From contig JAEWGX010000082.1 of the NCBI GenBank assembly GCA_023388075.1, positions 1 to 28,545 on the forward strand: DNA of 28,545 nucleotides, read 5' to 3'. This DNA is from Pseudomonadota bacterium (GTDB lineage Bacteria > Pseudomonadota > Gammaproteobacteria > Burkholderiales > Burkholderiaceae_E). Position 1 is the first letter of the stretch. Every line of letters begins with the position of its first letter. This document shows, in pieces, positions 1-8,800 of this stretch. The position numbers and the translations under genes are program-made. The notes beneath the pieces are model-generated. The model saw nothing but the letters and a program-made list of their open reading frames with translations, had not been told where the DNA came from and did no database searches.

Positions 1-55
1 CGATGCTGGTAGATGCGTCGAGTGGGAATGTGGTTGGGATGGTCAACCTTCGCCC

Positions 56-829
56 TTGGCGATAGCTATTCAGATGGACGGCCGATCGCCAACTACGAGC
101 CGAGTCGCCGTCCTGGTTGATTGCGACAACGCCTCGCCGGATATTCTTGAGCACGCGCTCCGCCTGGCCGCCAAGTTTGGGAGAGTCGTGTTGCGTCGCG
201 GGTACGGAAACCAGTGCTCGCTTGCGCAGAGGTGGCAGGACGTCCTGGTACGCCACGCGTTCGCCCCGCACCTGCAGTACCAGTACGCTTCCGGGAAGAA
301 CACTGCCGATATCGCTCTTGCACTTGATGCGATGGAAGCGCTGGTTGATCGCAAGGCCGATACCTTCTGCCTCGTTACCAGCGACTCCGACTTCGCATAC
401 CTTTGCCGCAAACTGCGGGAGCGGGATGGCATCGTCTGTATCGTTGGAGAGCCTAAGACGCCTGAGGCCTTGCGGAACGCCAGCGACGAGTTCTTTGAAT
501 GGGTGCGTCCAGAAGCCCCGGAGTGTCCGAATCCGGCGCAGTCCAAGCCGCAAGCCGTCAAGGCGGATCCAACCAATGCGAAAGTGAAACGCCGACCCCT
601 GTCGCTTGTGCAGGCAGTCGAGCTGTTGGCGAGCGCAACATCGGAAGGCAGGGTGGATCTGGGAGCGCTCGGCCAGTATCTCAAGCGCACTGACTCGTCC
701 TTCTCTCCTCAAAGCTTCGGCCACTCGGGTCTACTGGACATGGTCAGAAGCTACGATCTGCTGGAAACGCATCAGGGCAAGGGGGGGCATTGGTCAGTGA
801 GTCTGGCAAGGAACGGCGAGGTGAGCTAG
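56..829 (+). CDS. NYN-domain putative ribonuclease with C-terminal OST-HTH/LOTUS domain
   Basis: Predicted RNA-acting protein of 257 residues. The N-terminal NYN (PIN-like, LabA/DUF88) domain covers about residues 15-150. It shows the acidic metal-site residues of the fold: D22 and D24 in a V-D-x-D-N motif, D85 after K81-N82-T83-A84, and the S109-D110-S111-D112-F motif. A Pro/Lys-rich linker (about 152-180) leads to a C-terminal OST-HTH/LOTUS-like domain (about 182-250), a module thought to bind RNA. NYN domains are established nuclease folds, but the target here is unknown. The TTG start at 56 is uncertain: an ATG lies in frame at 74, and the frame stays open to the window edge. The gene uses more A/T-ending codons than its neighbours, which suggests horizontal acquisition. 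Its 3' end overlaps thiE tail to tail by 36 bases. Confidence 0.85.
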   Translation: MAIAIQMDGRSPTTSRVAVLVDCDNASPDILEHALRLAAKFGRVVLRRGYGNQCSLAQRWQDVLVRHAFAPHLQYQYASGKNTADIALALDAMEALVDRKADTFCLVTSDSDFAYLCRKLRERDGIVCIVGEPKTPEALRNASDEFFEWVRPEAPECPNPAQSKPQAVKADPTNAKVKRRPLSLVQAVELLASATSEGRVDLGALGQYLKRTDSSFSPQSFGHSGLLDMVRSYDLLETHQGKGGHWSVSLARNGEVS

Positions 830-1486
830 GTCCCGCGTCGCCATTTGCACGTCTTCCGCAGCAAACACTGCGCTGATGACTGCCACGGCATCCGCCCCCG
901 CCTCGATCACCCGTCGCGCATTTCCCGCATCGATTCCGCCGATCGCCACTACCGGCTTGCCGTGCTGCCTCGCTTTCGCCAGCAGCTCCAGCGCAGCCGA
1001 CACCGCCTTTGGCTTGGTGCCAGAGGGGAAAACACTCCCGAACGCCAGGTAGTCCGCATAGGGCGCCACCGCCGCGGCCCGCTCGAGGCTCGCATAGCAG
1101 GAGACCCCGACGATCACGTCGGGCCCCACCGCCTCCCGCACTGCCGCTGCGTCCCCATCGTCCCCGCCGATGTGCACCGCCCCGATTCCGAGCTCGATCG
1201 CGACCTGCCAATCGTCGTTGACCACCAGCGTGCAGTCGTGACGCTCGCATAGCGGCAGCAAGGCGCGCAGCTGTTCGCGCCTCAACGCAGCGTCGGCCGT
1301 CTTGTTCCGGTACTGAAGCAGCCGCGTCCCGGCGGACAGCGTGCTCTCCACCATCCCCACCAACTTCGCGGTGTCGGCCTCGTCCGGCGTGATCGCGTAG
1401 AGCCCGCGGATCACGCGCCGCGCGCGCGCGGCTCTGTCGGCTTCTGTTGCTTCCGGGGAACGTTGGTCGTGGGCATCGCGTCCCAT
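794..1486 (-). CDS. thiE: thiamine phosphate synthase ThiE
   Basis: Joins HMP-pyrophosphate and thiazole phosphate to form thiamine monophosphate in the cytoplasm. The protein has the TIM-barrel signatures of ThiE: G-L-Y-A-I-T-P-D at the first strand, L-L-Q-Y-R-N-K, N-D-D-W followed by V-H-I-G-G-D-D, the G-V-S-C-Y segment, the F-G-S-V-F-P-S-G-T-K-P phosphate loop, and A-I-G-G-I near the end. The chosen ATG at 1486 gives 230 residues, close to the family's usual 210-230. The frame continues upstream to an ATG at 1564, but that start would sit in the promoter and ribosome-binding site of the divergent rubredoxin gene and add a non-conserved tail. A GTG near 1410 is also possible. No other thiamine genes are in the window. 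Confidence 0.9.
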   Translation of the reverse strand: MGRDAHDQRSPEATEADRAARARRVIRGLYAITPDEADTAKLVGMVESTLSAGTRLLQYRNKTADAALRREQLRALLPLCERHDCTLVVNDDWQVAIELGIGAVHIGGDDGDAAAVREAVGPDVIVGVSCYASLERAAAVAPYADYLAFGSVFPSGTKPKAVSAALELLAKARQHGKPVVAIGGIDAGNARRVIEAGADAVAVISAVFAAEDVQMATRDLAHLAVPCQTH

Positions 1487-1574
1487 GCCACCACTGATCC
1501 GCCCTGCGGGCAGGCTCGTCGGACGTGGCGGGTAAGATCGGCCGTCTTTCATTTTAATTGCCAAGGAGTGACTG

Positions 1575-1760
1575 ATGAGTGATGAAGCGAAACCCTACCA
1601 GACTTGGATGTGCCTCATCTGCGGCTGGATCTACGACGAGGCGGCCGGCTTGCCGGACGAGGGGATCGCACCGGGGACCCGCTGGGCCGACATCCCGATG
1701 AACTGGACTTGTCCGGAATGCGGGGCCAGGAAGGAAGATTTCGAAGTGGTAGAGATTTGA
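1575..1760 (+). CDS. rubredoxin
   Basis: Small cytoplasmic one-electron carrier of 61 residues with a single Fe(Cys)4 site. The two C-x-x-C-G knuckles are C13/C16 and C46/C49, spaced as in canonical rubredoxins. Aromatic residues typical of the fold (Y8, W11, Y20, W37, W44, F56) surround them. A strong ribosome-binding site (AAGGAG at 1563-1568) sits six bases before the ATG. Divergent from thiE and 78 bases ahead of pilG. In Burkholderiales a rubredoxin often precedes the pilG cluster; no reductase or alkane hydroxylase partner is present here, so its redox partner cannot be named. Confidence 0.95.
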   Translation: MSDEAKPYQTWMCLICGWIYDEAAGLPDEGIAPGTRWADIPMNWTCPECGARKEDFEVVEI

Positions 1761-1791
1761 GTCGTAAGTGATTCATTTTCAACGAATTTCT

Positions 1792-1819
1792 TTGACCAAC
1801 TCTGCTGCTCGACGATAGC
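1792..1819 (+). promoter_or_regulatory. candidate sigma-70 promoter for the pilG operon
   Basis: The 78-base gap between rubredoxin and pilG is clearly more AT-rich than its surroundings. It holds TTGACC at 1792-1797 (five of six matches to the -35 consensus) and a weak -10 match, GATAGC at 1814-1819, with a 16-base spacer. A ribosome-binding site, AAGGA at 1826-1830, then precedes the pilG ATG at 1839. The -10 match is poor, so the exact promoter is tentative. Confidence 0.4.
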
Positions 1820-1838
1820 ATTCGCAAGGACAAGACGC

Positions 1839-2252
1839 ATGAGCAGCACCGAATCGATCGCAGGCCTCAAGGTGATGGTGATCGACGACAGCAACACGAT
1901 CCGCCGCAGCGCGGAGATCTTCCTGAAGCAGGCCGGCTGCGAAGTCGTGCTGGCCGAGGATGGCTTCGACGCGCTCGCGAAGCTCTCCGACAACGGTCCC
2001 GACATCGTCTTCTGCGACGTGCTGATGCCGCGCCTGGACGGTTACCAGACCTGCGCGCTGATCAAGAAGAGCCCGCGCTTTCACGACACACCGGTGGTGA
2101 TGCTGTCCAGCAAGGACGGCCTGTTCGATCGCGCGCGCGGGCGTCTCGTCGGATCGGAAGAGTACCTGACCAAGCCGTTCACCAAGGACAGCTTGCTCAA
2201 GTGCGTTGCAGAGCATAGCCGCAAGAACGCGGCAGTCGGAATGGCGGTTTAA
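1839..2252 (+). CDS. pilG: twitching motility response regulator PilG (CheY-like)
   Basis: Single receiver-domain protein of 137 residues, the output regulator of the Pil-Chp pathway. In Pseudomonas it promotes type IV pilus extension and cAMP signalling. Receiver landmarks are the acidic pair D16/D17, phosphoacceptor D60 and K112 in L-T-K-P-F. The segment around 63-77 (M-P-R-L-D-G-Y-Q-T-C-A-L-I-K-K) is very characteristic of PilG rather than of flagellar CheY. There is no output domain, so it acts by protein contact. It is the first gene of the operon and abuts pilH directly. Confidence 0.93.
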   Translation: MSSTESIAGLKVMVIDDSNTIRRSAEIFLKQAGCEVVLAEDGFDALAKLSDNGPDIVFCDVLMPRLDGYQTCALIKKSPRFHDTPVVMLSSKDGLFDRARGRLVGSEEYLTKPFTKDSLLKCVAEHSRKNAAVGMAV

Positions 2253-2300
2253 GTGGCAGCGACAGTGGCAACGGCAAGCGAAGTTTCCCGGGACCCCAGA

Positions 2301-2675
2301 ATGAAGACGACGGTCGCCCGCAAGATCCTGATCGTGGACGATTCGCCCACGGAGCGGTTCTTCCTCGCGGACCTGCTCTCGAAGCGGGGCTACGCGGTGG
2401 TCACCGCGGAGAACGGGGAGGAGGCCTTGAGCAAGGTGAGGAGCGAGAAGCCCTCGCTCGTCGTCATGGACGTCGTGATGCCCGGCACGAGCGGCTTCCA
2501 GGCGACGCGCGCGATCGCTCGCGACCCCGCCACGCAATCCATCCCGGTGATCCTCTGCACCAGCAAGGGCGCGGAGAGCGATCGCATCTGGGGCCTGCGC
2601 CAAGGCGCGAAGGAATACGTCGTCAAGCCGGTCGACCCGGACGAACTGCTCGCCAAGATCGCGAGTCTTGCCTGA
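2301..2675 (+). CDS. pilH: twitching motility response regulator PilH (CheY-like)
   Basis: Second single-domain receiver of the Pil-Chp system. In Pseudomonas PilH opposes PilG, favouring pilus retraction or acting as a phosphate sink. From the ATG at 2301 it has 124 residues, with acidic pair D13/D14, phosphoacceptor D57 in M-D-V-V-M-P-G, and K109 in V-V-K-P-V-D. The stretch W-G-x-R-Q-G-A-K is typical of PilH. The frame is open back to a GTG at 2253 directly after the pilG stop, which would add 16 residues. I prefer 2301 because PilH proteins normally start a few residues before the first beta strand, but neither start has a convincing ribosome-binding site. Confidence 0.9.
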   Translation: MKTTVARKILIVDDSPTERFFLADLLSKRGYAVVTAENGEEALSKVRSEKPSLVVMDVVMPGTSGFQATRAIARDPATQSIPVILCTSKGAESDRIWGLRQGAKEYVVKPVDPDELLAKIASLA

Positions 2676-2696
2676 CAGCGAAGCCGGAGGAGACCG

Positions 2697-3299
2697 ATGA
2701 CAGCGAGTGCACAAAGCCCCACCCGGGTGACGGCAGCCGAAGGCATCGCCACCTCCTCCGCTGCGGGCGCGACCTCCAGGGCCGCCGTCGGTGCCGCGGG
2801 GCTGCCGAGATCCGGCGTCAGCGCGCCTTCGGGTGACGGTCCCGCGGGCCGCTCGGTCGCCCGCCTCGGGCTCATGATCGGGCACCAGCGACTGCTGGTC
2901 GAGCTGGCCGAGGCCGGCGAGATCGTCGCGCTGCCCCCGGTGATCGTGCCGGTCCCGTTGACGCGAGACTGGTTCCTCGGCGTGACCAACGTGCGGGGCT
3001 CGCTCTTCACGGTGATCGACCTGCGCCGCTTCGCCGGCGATGGCGTCACGGAGATCGGCAAGGAAACGCGCCTGCTCTCGCTCGCGCCGTCGCTCGGCTT
3101 CAACGTGACGATCCTGGTCAACCGGATGCTGGGCCTGCGCAATACCGCGTCCATGTCGGCCACCGTCAATTCATCGCCCGGCTCCGCGGCGGCCGGCTGG
3201 CTCGGGCGCAGCTACGCCGACGCGGAAGGCCACATCTGGCGAGAGCTCAGCCTCAGCCGGCTGGTCGCCACGCCGGAGTTCCTGATGGTCGGACGCTAG
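2697..3299 (+). CDS. pilI: CheW-like adaptor PilI
   Basis: Scaffold protein of 200 residues expected to couple the PilJ receptor to the ChpA kinase in polar chemosensory arrays. The CheW-like domain starts near residue 60 and contains the typical W-F-L-G-V-T-N-V-R-G-S-L-F-T-V-I-D-L segment (about 98-115). The first 60 residues are a low-complexity Ala/Ser/Thr/Gly region. A strong ribosome-binding site (GGAGGAG, 2686-2692) fixes the ATG at 2697. It sits between pilH and pilJ, as in other Pil-Chp operons, and this position separates PilI from generic CheW. Confidence 0.88.
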   Translation: MTASAQSPTRVTAAEGIATSSAAGATSRAAVGAAGLPRSGVSAPSGDGPAGRSVARLGLMIGHQRLLVELAEAGEIVALPPVIVPVPLTRDWFLGVTNVRGSLFTVIDLRRFAGDGVTEIGKETRLLSLAPSLGFNVTILVNRMLGLRNTASMSATVNSSPGSAAAGWLGRSYADAEGHIWRELSLSRLVATPEFLMVGR

Positions 3300-3354
3300 T
3301 CCCACTCCGCCGTGAACCCTCCGACGCACTGAACGGACACTCGGGTAGAAAGCA

Positions 3355-5832
3355 ATGGCATTCAAGTTCTCCAATCTCTCGCTGTCGTCGGGCAGCGGCG
3401 CCAGCCACCTGGATCCGGACACCGCGATCATCGACGACCTGGTCGACGATCGAATGGGCGACACGGCACCGCATGTCCGCGACGAAGCGGCAAGCCCGCG
3501 CTCCGAGGAGGACGCGCGGCTGGACGAGCAGGTCGACGCGCTCGTTGCCCGGGCCAACTTCGATCCGGAAGCCGACCCCTCCGTGGTGCCCTCGCTGCGC
3601 AACGGCGAGGCGGCGTTCGACGCCGGCGGCCTGGCGCTGCCTGACCAGACTGGGCACGCGAGCCAGGACGAGAAGGCCACGCCGGAAACCGGGGAGCTCG
3701 ATCCCGCCCTGGCAGGAGCCGTGACCGGCGCCGCCGCCTCGGCGAAGCCGCGTGCCGCTCGGCGGCTGTCGGCCACCCCGCTGCTCGGCCGGCTGCCGCT
3801 CAAGCAGCAGGTCAACCTGCTGCTGGCGGTGATCACGGTCGGCCTCACGGTGGCGCTCGGCTCCGCCGCGTACGACAGCCGCATCACCAACATGGTCGCG
3901 GCGCAGAACGAGGTGGTGGGCGACGCGCTCATGCACTCGCAGCGCATCGCCAAGGCGGCCGGCATCGCCGTCCAGGGCAGCACGCTCGCCTACGACCAGC
4001 TCCAGGACAGCGTCAAGTACCTGACCGCGGCCGCCGGCGCGCTCACGGTCGGCGGCGACATCGGGCGCCAGAAGGTCGCCGCGGTGCAGGCGCCGCTGCA
4101 GCCCTCCGCGCAGGAGTTCGCCCGCGTGTGGGCGGACATGGCGCCGAACGTTTCGGACGTGATCGGCCAGGAGAAGGTGCTGGTGCGGTTCAACCAGCTC
4201 GCCTACCAGGGCCGGATCGCCGCGCAGGACCTGATCGACGTCAACGCCCGGGCGCTGGACGCCGTACGGCGCGCCGGCACCGGTTCGCAGGACCTGCTGC
4301 TTCTCACCCAGATGGATCTGCACCTGCGCACGATCGTGGGCGAGATGAGCCGGCTGATGCAGACCAACGACGTGCGGGCCGAGGATGCGGCCACGCTCGC
4401 GCGCAACATCGAGGGCTTCGCCCTGATGCGTGCCGCGGCAGTTGACGGCAGCTCGAACGGGATGGGCCCGTTGCGCAGCAGCGAGGCACGATCCGTCATC
4501 CAGCAGTCATCGTCCAAGGCCGATGCCTTCGTGAAATCGGCGCTCGAGGCGCAGCGCGCATTGCCGGCGCTCGACCAGGCCCGCGTCGCCGGCCGCAAGG
4601 TATTCTTCGGCAGCGAGAAGCTCACCGACACGATCAACACCGTCCGCGCGGCGATGACCGAGACGCGCAGCGAGCGCGCGCTCAGCCAGTGGATGGTGAT
4701 CGGCTTCGGCGCGCTGGCGCTGCTCGGCCTGGTGCTGCTCGGCAAGGCCTACTACGACGATTCCGCCCGCAAGGCGCTGGAGGCGGAGGCGCAGCGCGCC
4801 GAGGCCGAGCGCCTCGAGCAGGAAGCCAAGCGGATCAACGACCAGAACCAGGCGGCGATCCTGCGTCTCATGAACGAGCTGCAGGAAGTGGCTGACGGTG
4901 ACCTCACCGTGCAGGCCACCGTGTCCGAGGACATCACCGGCGCGATCGCCGACTCGGTGAACTACACGGTGGAGGAGCTGCGCGACCTGGTCGGCCGGAT
5001 CAACCGGACCGCCGCCGCGGTGGCGGAAGCCTCCGGGCAGGCGCAGATCACCTCCTCGAGCCTGCAGGCCGCGAGCGACCAGCAATCCCGCGAGATCCGC
5101 GAGACCGGCGAGGCGGTGCTCAGCATGGCCGCGCAGATCAAGCAGGTCTCGGCGTCCGCCTCGGAGACCGCCGCGGTGGCCCGTCAGTCGCTGACCGCCG
5201 CGGATCGTGGCCGCGATGCGGTGCAGAACGCGATCGTCGGCATGAACGGCATCCGCGACCAGATCCAGGAGACCGCCAAGCGCATCAAGCGCCTGGGCGA
5301 GTCGAGCCAGGAGATCGGCGAGATCATCGAGCTGATCTCGGACATCACCGAGCAGACCAACGTCCTGGCGCTGAACGCCGCGATCCAGGCGGCCTCGGCA
5401 GGGGAGGCCGGCCGCGGCTTCACCTTCGTCGCGGAGGAGGTGCAGCGGCTCGCCGAGAAATCGGCGGAGGCCACGCGCCAGATCTCCGCGCTGGTCAAGG
5501 CGATCCAGACCGACACGCACGACGCCGTCGCCGCCATGGAGCGCAGCACCCAGGGCGTGGTGCAAGGGACCAAGCTCTCGGACGAGGCGGGCGCGGCGCT
5601 CTCGGGCATCGGCCAGATCTCGAAGGAGCTGGCCGACCTGATCATGCGCATCTCGCGCACCACGGAGAACCAGGCCGAGTCGGCCGAGCTGGTGGCGCAC
5701 AGCATCCAGCGGATCCTGCTGGTGACCGAGCAGACCAGTGAAGGCACGCAGCAGACCGCGGGCTCGATCCTGCAGCTCTCCGAGCTGGCGCGCGAGCTCA
5801 AGAACTCGGTGTCCCGCTTCCGGGTGGCATGA
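3355..5832 (+). CDS. pilJ: methyl-accepting chemoreceptor PilJ
   Basis: Chemoreceptor of the type IV pilus Pil-Chp pathway, 825 residues. The order is an acidic, low-complexity cytoplasmic extension (1 to about 145), TM1 (about 153-172), a periplasmic PilJ-type sensor region, TM2 (about 447-467), a charged coiled-coil/HAMP-like stretch, and the long antiparallel signalling hairpin. The conserved tip E-Q-T-N-V-L-A-L-N-A-A-I begins at residue 666. It should form polar arrays with PilI and ChpA. Pseudomonas PilJ is about 680 residues with only a short segment before TM1, so the N-terminal extension is the notable difference. Its stop codon overlaps the chpA start in an ATGA, implying translational coupling. 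Confidence 0.93.
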   Translation: MAFKFSNLSLSSGSGASHLDPDTAIIDDLVDDRMGDTAPHVRDEAASPRSEEDARLDEQVDALVARANFDPEADPSVVPSLRNGEAAFDAGGLALPDQTGHASQDEKATPETGELDPALAGAVTGAAASAKPRAARRLSATPLLGRLPLKQQVNLLLAVITVGLTVALGSAAYDSRITNMVAAQNEVVGDALMHSQRIAKAAGIAVQGSTLAYDQLQDSVKYLTAAAGALTVGGDIGRQKVAAVQAPLQPSAQEFARVWADMAPNVSDVIGQEKVLVRFNQLAYQGRIAAQDLIDVNARALDAVRRAGTGSQDLLLLTQMDLHLRTIVGEMSRLMQTNDVRAEDAATLARNIEGFALMRAAAVDGSSNGMGPLRSSEARSVIQQSSSKADAFVKSALEAQRALPALDQARVAGRKVFFGSEKLTDTINTVRAAMTETRSERALSQWMVIGFGALALLGLVLLGKAYYDDSARKALEAEAQRAEAERLEQEAKRINDQNQAAILRLMNELQEVADGDLTVQATVSEDITGAIADSVNYTVEELRDLVGRINRTAAAVAEASGQAQITSSSLQAASDQQSREIRETGEAVLSMAAQIKQVSASASETAAVARQSLTAADRGRDAVQNAIVGMNGIRDQIQETAKRIKRLGESSQEIGEIIELISDITEQTNVLALNAAIQAASAGEAGRGFTFVAEEVQRLAEKSAEATRQISALVKAIQTDTHDAVAAMERSTQGVVQGTKLSDEAGAALSGIGQISKELADLIMRISRTTENQAESAELVAHSIQRILLVTEQTSEGTQQTAGSILQLSELARELKNSVSRFRVA

Positions 5833-8800
5833 TGAACGGACCCCAGGGCATCGATATCGTCGCGCTGTCGTGGTGCGTCCCGGAGATCCGGGAGTCGCTC
5901 GCCCGCGCCTGCGCGGAGCTGGACCGCCATCTCGGGGCCGAGGCCGGCACGACGAGCCACCTGAAGAACGCGCGCATCCACCTGCACCAGGCGCACGGCG
6001 CGCTGCAGGTGGCGGACGTCTCCGGCGTGCTGGTGCTCACCCAGGAGGCCGAGTCGCTGATCGAGCGGGGCGAGCGCGAGGAGCGTCCGATCGATGCCGA
6101 CGCGGTGGCCGCGCTCAAGCGCGCGCTCTCGGCGGTGACCGAGTACCTGGAGGACCTGCAGGCCGGATCGGCGCTGCCGCCGGTGGTGCTGTTCAGCTTC
6201 TACCGGGCGCTGCTGGTGCTGCGGGGCGCCGAGCGCATCGACCCCGCTGACCTGTACTTCCCGGATCTCTCGATCCAGCCGCCGGCGACGATCATGCCTG
6301 GCGGCCCTGCCTCCGGCGGTGACGACATCGGGATGCTGGCCGCGACGGCCCGGCGCGAGTTCGAGCGCGGGCTGCTGGGCTTCCTGCGCGGTGACGACAA
6401 CGCGAGCGCCATCCGTACCATGCATGCCGCGATGGCGCGGATGCAGATGGCCAATCCCGCCCGTCACGCGCGGGCGTTCTTCTGGCTCTCGCTCGCGCTG
6501 CTCGATGCGCTGAAGCATTCCGCGCTGCCGGTGGATCTCTATTCCAAGCGGCTGGTCGCCCGGGTCAACATCCAGGCCCGGCGCACGCTGGAGAGCCAGG
6601 ATCCGGTGGCGGATCGCATGCTGAAGGACCTGCTGTTCGCGCTCGCGCGCGCGCAGGACACCTCGCCCGTGGCCGCCGAGGTCCGGCGTCACTATCGTCT
6701 CGCCGGCACGGTGCCGGCCGATTTCGAGCGGGCGCGCTACGGCCTCACCGACCCGGCGCTGGTGCGCCAGGCACGCGAGGCGGTAAACCTGCTGAAGAAG
6801 TCCTGGGAGAAGATCGTCCGGGGCGCCTCCAAGGAAGTGGACGCCTTCGCCGAAGCCTCCGGGGACCTGGTCGAAGCGCTTCGCCACCTGCCCTACGAGG
6901 GCATGACGGAGCTCGCCCACGCGATCGCCGGAATCCCGCGCGCGCTGGAGTCCTCGTCCGCGTCCGACGACGCGCTCGCGCTCGAGGTGGCGACCGCGCT
7001 GCTCTTCGCCGAGGAGGCGCTGGACAACGGGCTGCGCAGCGATCCGGCCTACGACACCCGAGCCGGGCAACTCGGCGGGCGCCTCGTCGAGGTGATGAAC
7101 CGTCCCGCGACGTTCAGTGACACGGCGCCGCAGTGGCTGGTGGACATCTCGCGCAAGGCTTCCGAGCGGATCACGCTCGGCGCCTTCGTGACCGAGCTGA
7201 CCGGGAACCTGCGCACCTGCGAGCAGACGCTCGACACCTACTTCCGCGATCCGTCCACCGCCGCACAGGTGGCTTCGCTGGAGCCGCTGATCACCCAGGC
7301 GACCGGCGTGCTGAAAGTGCTCGGCCACGCCGAGGCGGCCCGGGCCTGCACCGCGATCGCCGAGGACATGGCGACGATCGCCGAGGGCGGCGAGCCGACC
7401 ACCGCGCACGACCATCAGCGCCTGGCGAACAACCTGAGCGCGCTCGGCTTCTTCGTCGAGTCGCTGCTGCAGCCGGCCGGGCAGGGCGGCACCTTCCGTT
7501 TCGACGAAGCCAGCCGCGAGTTCCATGCGCGGGTGGGAGACCGTCGCGTCAATCGGCATGACGATCGCCTGGTCGACGACGTGCCGGCGATCGGCGGCGA
7601 GATCGACGTCGCGCTCGGCGTGGTGGGCTCCACCGAATCCCGAATCGTCGCCGAGCGCGCGGCGCTGGTACCCTGGCTCGCCATGCTGGCGGCCGCGCCG
7701 CAGTCTGCCGAGGCCCACGAGAACCTGCAGCAGTGCCTCGCGGCGCTCGAGCGCGACGCGGTGCTGGTCGACGACGTCGACCTCAAGCGCAAGTCCGTCG
7801 AAGCGCTGAAGCAGCTGCAGGCGCTCGCCGAGGCCGACGCCGCGGGACGGGAGTTCGCCGGCTTCGAGTCGCTGCTCGCGCAGCTTTCGCAGCTGGCCGG
7901 CGTTGCCGCGCCGGCGAAGGCCGATGCGTCCGCCGCCGAGCCCGACGCCGCGCCCGAGCTCGCCGCCGACGACGACGCCGAGCTGCTGCAGATCTTCCTG
8001 CTCGAGGCCGACGAGGTGCTCGGCGCGATCGTCGAGTCGGTGGCGCAGAGCCGCGAGGCGCCGACGGACCAGGGACCGCTCACCACGATCCGGCGGGCGT
8101 TCCATACACTCAAGGGCTCCAGCCGCATGGTCGGTCTGGCGAGGTTCGGCGACGCCGGCTGGGCGTTCGAGCAGGTGATGAACAAGTGGCTTGCCGAGGA
8201 GCATCCGGGCACGGAAAAGCTCTACCGGCTGGTCGAGGCGGGTCACGAGCTGTTCTCGGTGTGGGTGGCGCGCCTGCACGTGGATCCGGCCGCGGAGATG
8301 GACTGCGCGGCACTGATCGGGCGGTGCGAGGCGCTGCGCGACGGCCGGGAGTATGTGGAGGGATCGGCGGCACCGGCAGCCAAGGCGCCGGTGGCGGAGA
8401 CGGCCGCCGCGAAGGCGCCGGCTGGCGAGCCTCCGATCGTCGAGCCCCCGAACATCGAGCTCCCGATTGTCGAGTCCGCGGTCATCGAGGACATCGCTGA
8501 ACCGGTTGCCGGGCAGGACGCGGTGGTGGCGGTCGAGGAGCCGCCCGTCGATTCGCAACCGGTCGATGCCATCGCGCAGGCGAGCGAGAGCACGCTCGAA
8601 GCGCAGGCTGACCTGCCCGAGGAACCCGCGGCCGCCGAGTTCTCGGTCGAGGACCTCGAGGCCTTCATCGAGGCCGGCGACCAGATCGTCGTCTCGGACG
8701 CCGCCGACATGCCGGGCACGGACCTGGCGAGCGAGGTCTTCGAGCCGACGGCGTCGGTCGAGTCCGGGCCGCATGTGTCGACCGACCCGGCGTCGAGTTC

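Noticed and set aside
1..55. Upstream start for the NYN gene beyond the window
   Set aside because: The frame is open to base 2, but the residues encoded there (Cys, Trp and Gly-rich) do not resemble the family, so an in-window start is more likely.
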